Shown piece after piece: positions 34,423 to 43,723 of a stretch of DNA of 64,000 bases. Below the pieces are notes generated by a model. That model searched no databases. It was not told the origin of the DNA and was given only the letters and a program-made list of their open reading frames with translations. The stretch lies in contig CANREF010000002.1 in assembly GCA_947629575.1 (NCBI GenBank), forward strand, positions 1 through 64,000. The letters run 5' to 3'. The stretch comes from an uncultured Clostridia bacterium (GTDB taxonomy: Bacteria; Bacillota; Clostridia; Christensenellales; Borkfalkiaceae). The translations under genes and the position numbers were made by a program. Every line of letters starts with the position of its first letter. The first letter of the stretch is position 1.

Positions 34423-34878
34423 ATGCTGAGAAACGCAAGGCATAACAAGATCCTCGAACTCATCGAGGAGAAGGAGATCGAGACACAGGAGGAGCTTTGC
34501 AAGGAGCTCTCGGACGCCCATTTCACGGTCACGCAGGCGACCGTATCGCGGGATGTGAGAGAACTGCGTCTCTTCAAAGTGGCGGGGGTAAAAAAGCGCT
34601 ATCGCTATGCCGCCATCAGTAAAAACGAGGGAGAACTCTCCGATAAGATGCGCTCCCTCTTTCAGGCTTGCATCGAATCGATACATACCGTTGGGAATAT
34701 GGTCATCATCAAGACGCTCAACGGCAACGGCGCCAATGCGGGCGTGGTGGTGGACAGGCTCAATTATGCGGAAGTCGTCGGCAGTATCGCGGGCGACGAT
34801 ACCGTCTTTTCGGTCTGCAAGTCCCCCGAAGAGGCGCTGAGCGTGAAAGAGCGGCTCTCCCGCATCGCGAAGGGCTGA
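34423..34878 (+). CDS. argR: arginine repressor
   Basis: A 151-residue protein. The N-terminal winged helix (RHNKILELIEEKEIETQEEL, then VTQATVSRDVREL) binds ARG boxes. The C-terminal hexamer domain has the arginine-binding GSIAGDDTVF. In this clostridial neighbourhood argR always sits between nadK and recN. A GAGGG ribosome site precedes ATG. Confidence 0.95.
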   Translation: MLRNARHNKILELIEEKEIETQEELCKELSDAHFTVTQATVSRDVRELRLFKVAGVKKRYRYAAISKNEGELSDKMRSLFQACIESIHTVGNMVIIKTLNGNGANAGVVVDRLNYAEVVGSIAGDDTVFSVCKSPEEALSVKERLSRIAKG

Positions 34879-34882
34879 GTTC

Positions 34883-36568
34883 ATGCTGAAAAGCCTTTCC
34901 ATCCGGAATATCGCTCTCATCGACAGCGCCGATCTCGTCTTTGCGGAGGGGCTCAACGTTCTCTCGGGGGAAACGGGCGCGGGAAAGTCCGTCATTCTCG
35001 ATTCCATCGACTTTGTGCTCGGCGCCAAGGCGGAGAAGAGCATGATCCGCTACGGGCAGACGGAATGTTCTGTCCGCGCCGAATTTTCGGTCGGTGAAGA
35101 GATCTATCCTCTTCTCGACGAGCTCGATCTCGAGCGCGACGATACGCTCATCCTCTCCCGCAGGTTCACTGCGGACGGGCGGGGGAGCGCCAAAGTCAAC
35201 GGTTGTGCCGTTTCGGCTCAGATGCTGAGACGGCTCACTTCACGTCTTGTGGACGTCCACGGACAGAGCGAGCATTTTTTCCTGCTCAAAGAGAGCAACC
35301 AACTCCGCCTGCTCGACCGCATGGCGGGAACGCCCGTTTCCGAGAAGAAAGCGGCGGTAGCGGAACTCCTTTCCGCCCGTAAAAAAGTGCTCAATGACCT
35401 CTCCGCTCTCGGCGGAGACGAGGGGGAGCGGTCTCGGCGGCTGGATATCCTGCGCTTCCAGATCGATGAGATCGAGCGCGCGGAGCTCAAAGAGGGGGAG
35501 GAGGAAGAACTCCTGTCTCTGCGGGAGAAATACCGCAACGCCGAAAAGATCCTCGGCGGACTGAACGCCGTGCGGGAGGCGCTGCTCTCCGACGGCGGCG
35601 CCGCAGACTGCGCGGGAAGGGCAAAGCACGCGCTCGCCCAGATCTCCCGCTTCGGGGATTACGATCAACTTCTCGAGCGGATGGAGTCGGCGATCTCGGA
35701 GCTTACCGACCTCGGGGAGACCGCAGAGGACCTTGCCGCAGAGCTCGATATGGACGAGGGAGCGCTCGAGCGGGTGGAAGCGCGGCTCGACGAACTTCGT
35801 TCCCTCAAAAAGAAGTACGGCGCCGGTCTTCGGGAGATCGAGGCCTTTCTCGGGCGGGCGAAGGAGGAATATGAACTGCTCTCCGACTGTGGGGAGCGCT
35901 TCGAAAAACTCACCGCCGAACTCGGACGGCTCGACGGAAAACTGTACGAGGCGTGCGTCGCGCTCGCCGAAGCGCGGAAGACGGCGGCAGAGGACTTCTC
36001 CTGCAGGGTCGTAAAGGAGCTGCAAGAGCTCAATATCGCCTCAGCACAATTCCAAGTGCAGTTTGACGGCTTCACCCGCGAGGATGTCCCCAAGGCAACG
36101 GCGGAGGGATTGGGCGGCGTGCGGTTTCTCTTTTCCGCAAATGCGGGAGAGCCCTTGAAGGAACTCGGGAAGATCATTTCCGGGGGCGAAATGAGCCGCT
36201 TTATGCTCGCCGTAAAGGCACAGCTCGGCAAGTCGTTCGGCATCGGGACGTATATCTTCGACGAGATCGACGCGGGGATCGGTGGCAAGACCGCCAAGGT
36301 CATCGCGGAAAAATTTGCCCGCATCGCCAAGGATACCCAGATCATCGCCGTTTCCCACCTTGCGCAGATCGCTTCCTTCGCCGACCGCCAGTTCCTCATC
36401 GAAAAGACGGAGGCGGGGGAGCATACCTTTACCACGGTGAGCGCGCTCTCCGAGCAGGAACGGCGGCAGGAACTCGCGAGGATGCTGTCGGGCGAGGTGA
36501 GCGAACTGTCTGTTTCGCACGCCGATGAACTGCTGAGGAGCGCCAAAGCCCTGAAGAGCGCCCGTTAA
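34883..36568 (+). CDS. recN: DNA repair protein RecN
   Basis: SMC-like ATPase acting early at double-strand breaks. The Walker A GETGAGKS is at residues 29-36; two long coiled-coil arms with a DVHGQSEH segment follow, then the signature LGKIISGGEMSRFMLAVK and Walker B TYIFDEIDAGIGG. 561 residues, normal. It starts 4 nt after argR. Confidence 0.96.
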   Translation: MLKSLSIRNIALIDSADLVFAEGLNVLSGETGAGKSVILDSIDFVLGAKAEKSMIRYGQTECSVRAEFSVGEEIYPLLDELDLERDDTLILSRRFTADGRGSAKVNGCAVSAQMLRRLTSRLVDVHGQSEHFFLLKESNQLRLLDRMAGTPVSEKKAAVAELLSARKKVLNDLSALGGDEGERSRRLDILRFQIDEIERAELKEGEEEELLSLREKYRNAEKILGGLNAVREALLSDGGAADCAGRAKHALAQISRFGDYDQLLERMESAISELTDLGETAEDLAAELDMDEGALERVEARLDELRSLKKKYGAGLREIEAFLGRAKEEYELLSDCGERFEKLTAELGRLDGKLYEACVALAEARKTAAEDFSCRVVKELQELNIASAQFQVQFDGFTREDVPKATAEGLGGVRFLFSANAGEPLKELGKIISGGEMSRFMLAVKAQLGKSFGIGTYIFDEIDAGIGGKTAKVIAEKFARIAKDTQIIAVSHLAQIASFADRQFLIEKTEAGEHTFTTVSALSEQERRQELARMLSGEVSELSVSHADELLRSAKALKSAR

Positions 36569-36577
36569 GATCTCAAC

Positions 36578-36608
36578 CGAATAGAATGGACGCAGCTTGC
36601 GCATATTA
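36578..36608 (+). promoter_or_regulatory. sigma-F/sigma-G type promoter of spoIVB
   Basis: CGAATA (36578-36583), 18 nt, CATATTA (36602-36608) fits the forespore sigma pattern (TGMATA / CATWMTA) with one -35 mismatch. In Bacillus subtilis spoIVB is under forespore sigma control, which supports the placement. Confidence 0.5.
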
Positions 36609-36648
36609 GCTCTGTTCGGTCCGCTTCGCGGCGGACAGGGAGGTTGAT

Positions 36649-37656
36649 TTGCGTAAGCTGAAATTTTTATTCGCCGCATTTCTGCTCTTGCTCTGCATCT
36701 GCTTTCCCATGGGGCAGAGGGTAGACGCGGATGCGGCGGTCGGAAAATATTATCTCGGCGGAATGACGGCGGGGTTCATGCTCGGCGCAGGCGGCGCCGA
36801 AGTCATCGACCTGAGCGAAGTCTGTGCGGATGACGGCATTCACAGCCCCGCCAAAGAAGCGGGCATCTGCCCGGGCGACTGCATCTGCGCGGCGGATGGT
36901 TCGCCGATCAAAAACATCGGCGACCTCAACGAGGTCCTTGCCCGTTGCGACGGGAAGGAGATCACGTTCACAATCAGGCGGGGAGGGGAGACTGCCGAGG
37001 TCAACGTTCTTCCCGCCAAGGAGAAAAAGAGCGGGAAATACAAGATCGGCGTGCTCATCCGCGATACCCTCTCGGGGATCGGGACGGTCACCTACATCGA
37101 GCGGGAAACGGGGAAGTTCGGCGCGCTCGGCCATAAGGTAGCCGACGAGGGCGGAAATCCCCTCGAGATCTCCGATCCGAGAGTATTTCTGTGCAGCATC
37201 GTGGGTGTTTCGAAGGGCACTCGCGGAAAAGCGGGGGAGCTGAGGGGGCTGTTCCTGAACGATAAAGCGGTCGCCCGCGCCGAAAAGGTCTGCTCGACGG
37301 GACTTTACGGAACTTTCGAAAGTACCGAAAATTTCCGCCTCACCGCCATCGACTGCGCTTCCATCTCGGAGGCGAGCATCGGAAAAGCGTTGATCTATTC
37401 GACGGTAGACGGAACTTGTCCGCAGGCATATGAGATCGCCATCGCCAAGGTGGACGCGGGAAACCGCGACAATAAAAACTTCGTCATAAAAGTGACGGAC
37501 GAAAAACTGATCGAGGAAACGGGCGGCATCGTGCAGGGGATGAGTGGCAGTCCCATCGTGCAGAACGGGAAACTCATCGGAGCAGTGACCCACGTCTTTA
37601 TCAACGACCCCACAAGGGGCTACGGCATCGGCATCGAGAAGATGCTCGGAAATTAA
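36649..37656 (+). CDS. spoIVB: SpoIVB peptidase (S55)
   Basis: Serine peptidase secreted from the forespore that triggers pro-sigma-K processing. TTG start at 36649 with GGGAGG upstream. A signal anchor (FLFAAFLLLLCICF) is followed by a PDZ domain (AGICPGDCICAADGSPI, residues about 67-110) and the S55 domain with the nucleophile in GMSGSPIVQNGKLIGAVTHV. 335 residues, shorter than the Bacillus protein. spo0A, which normally comes next, is not here. Confidence 0.94.
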   Translation: MRKLKFLFAAFLLLLCICFPMGQRVDADAAVGKYYLGGMTAGFMLGAGGAEVIDLSEVCADDGIHSPAKEAGICPGDCICAADGSPIKNIGDLNEVLARCDGKEITFTIRRGGETAEVNVLPAKEKKSGKYKIGVLIRDTLSGIGTVTYIERETGKFGALGHKVADEGGNPLEISDPRVFLCSIVGVSKGTRGKAGELRGLFLNDKAVARAEKVCSTGLYGTFESTENFRLTAIDCASISEASIGKALIYSTVDGTCPQAYEIAIAKVDAGNRDNKNFVIKVTDEKLIEETGGIVQGMSGSPIVQNGKLIGAVTHVFINDPTRGYGIGIEKMLGN

Positions 37657-37673
37657 ATCAAAAGAAAAGAATA

Positions 37674-37695
37674 GACCCTTGCTTGTGCAAGGGTC
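37674..37695 (+). terminator. terminator after spoIVB
   Basis: GACCCTTGC-TTGT-GCAAGGGTC, a perfect 9-bp stem, followed by ATAATTTTTC. Confidence 0.85.
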
Positions 37696-37741
37696 ATAAT
37701 TTTTCATCGGATTTGCCTATATTTTGCGGTTATTCAATCAC

Positions 37742-37770
37742 TTGACACTCTGTGTTTATTGTGATAAAAT
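37742..37770 (+). promoter_or_regulatory. sigma-A promoter of the lipoprotein operon
   Basis: TTGACA (37742-37747), 17 nt, TAAAAT (37765-37770). The leader would run about 170 nt through the protease remnant to the first lipoprotein gene. Confidence 0.65.
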
Positions 37771-37795
37771 ACAAGTATTATCAGATAGACCCTCT

Positions 37796-37915
37796 TGTGT
37801 CGCTTATATCCTTACGAACTTCCACGTAATTTATGATGCGGACACCCTAAGTAAGTTTAGTACACAAATCGACGATGAAGGCAAAGATCAAAATCAATTA
37901 GTTGATATAGAATGA
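37796..37915 (+). pseudogene. remnant of a trypsin-like (HtrA/S1C-type) protease
   Basis: The open frame ending at 37915 reads CVAYILTNFHVIYDADTLSK. This resembles the catalytic-His segment of secreted trypsin-like proteases (A/G-YI-TN-HVV-D). About 40 residues remain, with no Asp or Ser motif and no start of its own. It is AT-rich compared with its surroundings. Most likely a decayed gene fragment lying in the leader of the lipoprotein operon. Confidence 0.4.
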
Positions 37916-37950
37916 AAGGGCAGAGAATATCCGTTTTCGAGGAGGTCAGG

Positions 37951-39276
37951 ATGAAACATCGAAGATTTTTAACCGCCGTTGCGCTGTCGTTGACCTTGTG
38001 CGCGGTCTCCTGCGCGGCTCCGCATGAGCACGTCTATGCGGAAGATTGGTCGTTCGACACTACCGCCCATTGGAAACAGCCGCTGTGCGACGACGTTTCC
38101 CCCGTCAAAGAAGCGCATGTCTTTGAGAGCGGCGTTTGTACGGTCTGCCAATATGCCGAACCGCATGAACCCCCCTCGGAGAGCGGGGAGCCAAGCGAGC
38201 CGGATCCCGAGGAAAGCCAAAAGCCCGAGGAGCAAAAACCGAGCGGGGGAGAAAGCCAAAAGCCCGAGGAGGGGAAAACGCCCGAACAAAAGCCCGAGGA
38301 AAGCCAAACTCCCGAGGAGCAAAAACCGAGCGAAGGAGAAAGCCAAACGCCCGGGCAAAAGCCCGAGGAGGGGAAAACGCCCGAGGAATCAAAACCGAGC
38401 GAAGGAGAAAGCCAAACGCCCGGGCAAAAGCCCGAACAGGGCGGCGATGTCTTGTTTGACGAGCCTTCCGATCGGACGATCACGGGGATCCCCGATTCCG
38501 ACGGACTTGTAACATACCGCGTTAGGGTCAACCGCTATAACGGACGGAAGATATACGGCTACCCGTGGATCACGGTGACAGACAGCGGCGGTCAGGTCTT
38601 CTACGACAACTATCTGCCGTTGGCTCCCGGCGCGACCTCTTCGGAAACGGAGTTCAGCATGAAGGACTTCCGGCTTCCCGCGGGGGAATACCGCGTGGAA
38701 TTGAGCAAGATCCCGCGCGGATTCGAATACGAACCGTACTACACATTCAGCGACAAGCATCCTCTTCTCGATATTCGTCTTGTCTGCCATCCCACCACGG
38801 GAAAGGTCGTGAAGATCGAAGAAGGTACAGTCCTACCCGATTTCGAGATCCACAGCGTCAATAAGGGCGACACCACCCTCGGAGCGCTCTTAAAGGAAAA
38901 CCGCATGATCGTGATGTCGTTCTTCTACAACGGCTGCCTCTACTGTCAACAAGAGTGCGCGGTATTCAAGAAGATCTATCGGGAGAGCGGAGATAAGTTC
39001 ACCTTCCTTCTCTATGACATAGCCGACAAAGCGGATTCCATTATGGGCTTTTTGCAGTCGGAGAGTTGGTTCGGCGACCTTGCCGACCAATTCTACGTCG
39101 TCTGCGACAAGGAGAACGAACAGCTCTATCAAAAAATCGTCTATCACGGCATAAAGGGCGTTCCGACCAACGTATTCATCGACAACGGCGGTTATGTCTT
39201 CGAGGTGACGGGGGGGATGATCGAGGAACGCCTGAACCGCATTCTGAAGTATAACACGTTTTTAATGCCTAATTAA
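37951..39276 (+). CDS. lipoprotein with acidic Pro/Glu/Lys repeats and thioredoxin-like domain
   Basis: 441 residues from ATG 37951 (GAGGAGG upstream). The signal peptide ends in a lipobox (CAVSC). A Cys/His-bearing segment (HWKQPLCDD to VCTVCQY) is followed by about 80 residues of imperfect PEEQKPSEGESQTP-type repeats, a beta-rich domain (about residues 180-290) and a TlpA/AhpC-like domain. That domain has CxxC in FYNGCLYCQQEC and a cis-Pro loop KGVPTNVFID. Predicted lipid-anchored surface redox protein; partner and substrate unknown. First gene of a four-gene operon. Confidence 0.8.
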   Translation: MKHRRFLTAVALSLTLCAVSCAAPHEHVYAEDWSFDTTAHWKQPLCDDVSPVKEAHVFESGVCTVCQYAEPHEPPSESGEPSEPDPEESQKPEEQKPSGGESQKPEEGKTPEQKPEESQTPEEQKPSEGESQTPGQKPEEGKTPEESKPSEGESQTPGQKPEQGGDVLFDEPSDRTITGIPDSDGLVTYRVRVNRYNGRKIYGYPWITVTDSGGQVFYDNYLPLAPGATSSETEFSMKDFRLPAGEYRVELSKIPRGFEYEPYYTFSDKHPLLDIRLVCHPTTGKVVKIEEGTVLPDFEIHSVNKGDTTLGALLKENRMIVMSFFYNGCLYCQQECAVFKKIYRESGDKFTFLLYDIADKADSIMGFLQSESWFGDLADQFYVVCDKENEQLYQKIVYHGIKGVPTNVFIDNGGYVFEVTGGMIEERLNRILKYNTFLMPN

Positions 39277-39302
39277 GGGCGCATAAGAAGGAGGCAGGAA
39301 AG

Positions 39303-40799
39303 ATGAAAATGAGAAAATTTGGAAGCATGGCGCTCATCGCCGCGCTGACGGCTGCGATCTCCTTCGGCTGCGCCGCGCAACCGACCACTGAGCATTCGCA
39401 TACGTTTACAGCATGGGAGACGGAACGGGCGGCTTCGTGCTTGGAGGCGGGCGAGTCCGTCCGCCGCTGCCAAGAGTGCGGGTACGAAGAGACAATGCCC
39501 ATTCCCGCAACGGGACACCGTTGGGGCGAGACGGTGGAAACCGCCGCGCCCACCTGCATAGAGGAGGGCAATTCCGTCCGCCGTTGCACCGTCTGCAAAT
39601 TTGAGGAAAAAACGCCGATTCCCGCGCTCGGCCACCAATGGAAGACGGAGACCGTCGTACGGAAAGCCACCTGCACGGAAGCGGGCGAGAAGCGCACGGA
39701 CGAGTGCATACGCTGCGGCGCGGGCGGAGAGACCCTCCCCATTCCCGCAACGGGGCATAAATGGGGCGAGGAGACGGTGAGAACGCCCGCTTCCTGCACC
39801 GCGCAGGGTCTTTCCGTAGTCCAATGCCAAATTTGCGAAGCGGAAGAGACAAAACCCATCCCCGCAACGGGACATAAATGGGGCGAGGAGACGGTGAGAA
39901 CGCCCGCTTCCTGCACCGCGCAAGGTCTGTCTTTCGTCAAATGCGAGAAGTGCGGCGCGGAAGAGACGAAGGTCATTCCCCCGACGGAGCATAGCTGGGG
40001 AGACGTTCAAACGGACGCGAACGGACAATTCCGCAACTGTACCCGCTGCGGCGCAAGAGACGCAATGGGCAACGACATTCTTTATACCATCAACGTCGTC
40101 GTAGAAGACGGGTGCAACTTCGTGATGTCGGCGAAAAATCAAGTCCTCCTCTACCGTGACAGTATGCTGATCCAAATTTTAGAGGCAAACATGCACACAG
40201 AGATCATGCTTCCGCGCGGAAATTATTTCGTCAGGTTGGATAACGTGGACGACGCCTATCTCAGCGCACAGGTTTCGATGACCGCCGATCGACCCTTCAC
40301 CGAGATCCCCGTGCGCAACAATCCCGAACACGACCCCGAGATCCACCCCGTGCAGCAGGGAGAGCAGATGTTCAACTTCCTCGTCAAAGACACGCGCAAA
40401 GAGGCAGATGAATTCAAACAGCTCTACGACGTTGCGGCGGGAAAGAAACTCATCTATCTCGACTTTTTCTATGTCTCCTGCGTGCCATGCGAAGCGCTCT
40501 TGGAGGAACACGTCAAGTTCTACGCGACCCTTCCCGCGGCCGTAAAAGAGCAGCTCCTCGTCATCATGGTGGACACCACGGGCGACGCTCCCGAATATAT
40601 CAACGAGTACCGAAAAACGCATCAAATCCCCGACGATTTTATTACCGCCGCGAAGGGCGGCAGGATCTACAACAATGTACCGAACGATCGGAGAGTTCCC
40701 CATGCCGTCTACCTCGACGGAAACTTCAACCTCGTCCGCGTGGGCGGCGCGTCCGCGCTCGCCGACATGATCAAGCAGTACATTCCAACAGAGGCTTGA
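39303..40799 (+). CDS. lipoprotein with five Cys-rich repeats and thioredoxin-like domain
   Basis: 498 residues. A signal peptide ends at C23 (AISFGC). Five repeats of about 39 residues follow, each with the pattern C-x4-G-x5-C-x2-C-x5-6-E-x3-IP-x2-GH-x-W, plus a truncated sixth. A beta-domain (about residues 265-350) leads to a C-terminal thioredoxin-like domain with CxxC in YVSCVPCEALLEE and RRVPHAVYLDG. The fourth and fifth repeats are nearly identical in DNA (117-nt period). The paired cysteines could bind zinc or form disulfides. AAGGAGG precedes ATG. Confidence 0.8.
   Translation: MKMRKFGSMALIAALTAAISFGCAAQPTTEHSHTFTAWETERAASCLEAGESVRRCQECGYEETMPIPATGHRWGETVETAAPTCIEEGNSVRRCTVCKFEEKTPIPALGHQWKTETVVRKATCTEAGEKRTDECIRCGAGGETLPIPATGHKWGEETVRTPASCTAQGLSVVQCQICEAEETKPIPATGHKWGEETVRTPASCTAQGLSFVKCEKCGAEETKVIPPTEHSWGDVQTDANGQFRNCTRCGARDAMGNDILYTINVVVEDGCNFVMSAKNQVLLYRDSMLIQILEANMHTEIMLPRGNYFVRLDNVDDAYLSAQVSMTADRPFTEIPVRNNPEHDPEIHPVQQGEQMFNFLVKDTRKEADEFKQLYDVAAGKKLIYLDFFYVSCVPCEALLEEHVKFYATLPAAVKEQLLVIMVDTTGDAPEYINEYRKTHQIPDDFITAAKGGRIYNNVPNDRRVPHAVYLDGNFNLVRVGGASALADMIKQYIPTEA
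39744..39928 (+). repeat. recent internal duplication of a repeat unit
   Basis: 39744-39811 and 39861-39928 are about 68 bp long with two mismatches, 117 nt (39 codons) apart, showing recent gain of a repeat within the lipoprotein gene. Confidence 0.8.
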
Positions 40800-40810
40800 G
40801 GAGGTTGGAA

Positions 40811-43048
40811 ATGAAATTCGGAAAATATTTGATGACAGCGCTTGTCTGCGTATGCGCCGCCGCGGCGGTCGCGGCGTGCGGCCCGAACGAAGAAGGCGAA
40901 AGAGGCGAAAGCGGACACGTTCACGACTACGGCGAATGGGTGGTCTACAGTGAGGCGACGTGCGAAGAGGGGGGATACAAGAGCCGCGTCTGCGCGGAAT
41001 GCGGCGCGAGCGAAACGGAGAAACTTCCCGCGCTCGGACATAGCTACGAAGAGCGCGTGATCACCCCCGCCACTTGCTCGGAGGGCGGCGAGAGCGAATT
41101 TGTGTGCAAGCGTGACTCCTCCCACCGCTATCTCAGCGAAACGCAAGCGCTCGGCCACGACTTCGAGGAGGACGAGGGCTACCGCGCCCCGACCTGCACC
41201 CAATCGGGTTACAGCGCGTCGGCCGTCTGCCGTCGGTGCGAAATGCGGCGCGAAAACGAGGAGATCCCGCCTCTCGGCCACGATTACAGCGGCAAAGCCG
41301 TGATCGAAGAGGCGACCTGCGAGACAGCGGGCTTCAAAAAGACCGCCTGCGCCCGTGGCTGCGGTTCGGTAAAGACCGAGGAGATCGCCCCGCTCGAGCA
41401 CAGTTTCGGCGAAGAAAGGACGACCAAGGAGCCGACCTGCACTGCGGATGGAGAAAAACAGAGCGAGTGTACGCGCTGCGGTAAGACGGTAAAAACAGCG
41501 ATCCCCGCGCTCGAACATGAGTGGAACGAACAGGGAGAGGTCGTGCCCGCGACCTGCTTGGAGGAAGGGTACAGCGCCTCGGCCGTCTGCCTTCGGTGCG
41601 GGCAGACGCGCGGGAAAACGACCCTTCCTGCCCTCGGCCACGATTATACGGGCACGGTATTCTATGACTACATGCCCACCTGCATGGACGAAGGACGGGC
41701 TCACACCTACTGTACGCGCTGCGTCACCCGCCACAGCATAATCCTTCCCAAAGCCGAGCATGAGTACACTGCCATCGAATACGTCGTGCGGCCGACGTGC
41801 ACGACGGACGGGAGCATGCGCTATGTCTGCCGCTACCATTGCGGAAGAAAGCAGGAGCCCGAAACTGCGCCCGCTCTCGGCCACGACTGGAAGGAGCTCA
41901 CACGCCTTAGTGAGCCGACCTGCACCGACGCGGGACTTCAGACGCACAACTGCCTGCGCTGCGGCAAGACGGAGGATACTTCCATCCCGCCGCTCGGACA
42001 TCTCTTTGAAGATTACGAGGTCAAAACGCCCGCAACAAGTTCGTCCGAAGGGGTAAAGGTGCTGCGCTGCGTCCGCTGCGAGGCGGAAGGCGAAAGGGGC
42101 AGCATTCCCCGCATAACGGACAACGTCGAATACGAGATCAATTTGCGGCGGGCCTCGGGAATCGACTACCAATATCCTAAGGAAGTGCGCTTTCATGTCT
42201 ATCGCGGCAATTCCGAACTAAGTTCTTTCAATGCGGAGGGAGCCGTCACAAAAATCGCCCTTCCCAAAGAAGCCGATCGGCTGACAGTCGAAGGACTGCG
42301 GGGCGGATTCCGAACCGACCGCAACGAATACCCGCTCGATCCGGGCGGTCCCTTCGTGACGGTCAAGCTCACGGCGGGCGTGCGGCAAGAGTCCCGCACG
42401 GAAGCGAAAAAGGAAATCAAGCCCGAAAGCGATCTCATCGACCTTGGCGAACCCGTCTATGACTTCCTCGTCCGCGACTGCTACAACCCCGACGACTACT
42501 CCAAAGACCGTTGGTTTTCGGACATTCTCAAGGGAAAGAAGCTCGTCATGTTCGATTTCTTCTGGACGGGCTGCACCTCTTGTACCGCCCTCATGGAACA
42601 ATTTTTACAGGCATACGACAAAAAACTGCTGCCGTTCAAGGACCAAATACAGGTCATCATGGTGGACATCATGAACGACGAGGACCGCGACGACGTTAAA
42701 AGATTTAGGGAAAACAAGAACTATCCCAAAGAATTTATCGCTTGCGTCGGGAACGAGATAAGTGGGTTCAACTTCTTCCGTTGGTTTGACCTTGATAAGA
42801 ATAACTTGCACGCGCCTCCGAACATCGTATTTACAGACAGCGAGGGCGTCGTTATCAAGATCAACGGGATCGGAAACAGCAGCCAGTTCGAAGAGTTCAT
42901 CCTCGATTATTTCAACAATTACTGCGACCCCGCAAGTGCGCAAAAGACCTCCATGGCTTCGTACGGAAAGCGGAAGGAGAACCTTCCCGCCCTCTTCGAG
43001 CCTGCAAAGCGCAAATCTTTCCGCGAGGACGCAAGGAGGGTCAAATGA
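40811..43048 (+). CDS. lipoprotein with ten Cys-rich repeats and thioredoxin-like domain
   Basis: 745 residues from ATG 40811 (GAGGAGG upstream). A lipobox AVAAC places the acyl Cys at 23. About ten repeats of 39-42 residues share the pattern of the previous gene (TC-x4-G-x5-C-x2-C-x-IP-LGH). The last is degenerate and lacks its first Cys. A beta-domain follows, then a thioredoxin-like domain with CxxC in FFWTGCTSCTALMEQ and HAPPNIVFTD. Third gene of the operon; same predicted location. The long upstream open frame from 40487 is only a shadow of the previous gene. Confidence 0.8.
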   Translation: MKFGKYLMTALVCVCAAAAVAACGPNEEGERGESGHVHDYGEWVVYSEATCEEGGYKSRVCAECGASETEKLPALGHSYEERVITPATCSEGGESEFVCKRDSSHRYLSETQALGHDFEEDEGYRAPTCTQSGYSASAVCRRCEMRRENEEIPPLGHDYSGKAVIEEATCETAGFKKTACARGCGSVKTEEIAPLEHSFGEERTTKEPTCTADGEKQSECTRCGKTVKTAIPALEHEWNEQGEVVPATCLEEGYSASAVCLRCGQTRGKTTLPALGHDYTGTVFYDYMPTCMDEGRAHTYCTRCVTRHSIILPKAEHEYTAIEYVVRPTCTTDGSMRYVCRYHCGRKQEPETAPALGHDWKELTRLSEPTCTDAGLQTHNCLRCGKTEDTSIPPLGHLFEDYEVKTPATSSSEGVKVLRCVRCEAEGERGSIPRITDNVEYEINLRRASGIDYQYPKEVRFHVYRGNSELSSFNAEGAVTKIALPKEADRLTVEGLRGGFRTDRNEYPLDPGGPFVTVKLTAGVRQESRTEAKKEIKPESDLIDLGEPVYDFLVRDCYNPDDYSKDRWFSDILKGKKLVMFDFFWTGCTSCTALMEQFLQAYDKKLLPFKDQIQVIMVDIMNDEDRDDVKRFRENKNYPKEFIACVGNEISGFNFFRWFDLDKNNLHAPPNIVFTDSEGVVIKINGIGNSSQFEEFILDYFNNYCDPASAQKTSMASYGKRKENLPALFEPAKRKSFREDARRVK

Positions 43049-43677
43049 AAAAATTTAAGACCGTAAGTTTGCTTTTAGTCCTCGCTTTTGCGGGCGGCGT
43101 ACTCTCCGCCTGCCAAAGCGAACAGCAGCAGCTCCCCGAAACGGGAGACAGCTACACCGTCACCATTCTTAACCACTCTGCATGGGAGACGAAGGGAAAC
43201 GCCGTATTTTACGATCTTTCGGGAAAGAAAGTAGCGGAGGTCCCGATCGGATCGGGAAAGGCGACCGCCGATTTGGAGGATGGCTCCTATCTCGTGCAGA
43301 TCGCCGAAGCGCCCGAGACGGTCGATTACGGCGTCGTGCTCCTCACCGCCGCAAAAAAGCGGGACACGATCGAACTTACCGACGCGCGGAAAGGGGATCT
43401 CATGCTCATGCTTCATGTCGCTGTCGTCGTTGCGCAGGAGGGACTACCGTTGAGCGGATACAAAGTTTCTTTGTGTTACGAACCCGAGAGCGGCGAAGGG
43501 GGATACTGTCTGATGCCGGAAGTTACCGACGCAAACGGTCTGTTTTCGGAGACGGCCAACTTAGGGCACTTCCATTTGACGGTGACGGCTCCCGAGGGAA
43601 CGGAAGCGGCGTACGACGGATACGGCGAGATCACGCCCGAACGCCGTTTTCTCTTAGCGGAAATCGGTAAGCCGTGA
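43045..43677 (+). CDS. small lipoprotein with the operon's beta-domain
   Basis: 210 residues with a clear lipobox (VLSAC). The first half (YTVTILNHSAWETKGNAVFY to ITLTD-like TIELTD) resembles the beta-domain that precedes the thioredoxin fold in the three upstream proteins. The second half has a prealbumin-like strand pattern (LPLSGYKVSLCYE, TDANGLFSETANLGHFHLTV). No thioredoxin domain and no CxxC. It overlaps the previous gene by 4 nt, so it is part of the same unit. Confidence 0.75.
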   Translation: MKKFKTVSLLLVLAFAGGVLSACQSEQQQLPETGDSYTVTILNHSAWETKGNAVFYDLSGKKVAEVPIGSGKATADLEDGSYLVQIAEAPETVDYGVVLLTAAKKRDTIELTDARKGDLMLMLHVAVVVAQEGLPLSGYKVSLCYEPESGEGGYCLMPEVTDANGLFSETANLGHFHLTVTAPEGTEAAYDGYGEITPERRFLLAEIGKP

Positions 43678-43723
43678 TCGGGAAAATCGAGAAGGTGCTT
43701 GCCGGATAAAGTTCTCAAAAGGG

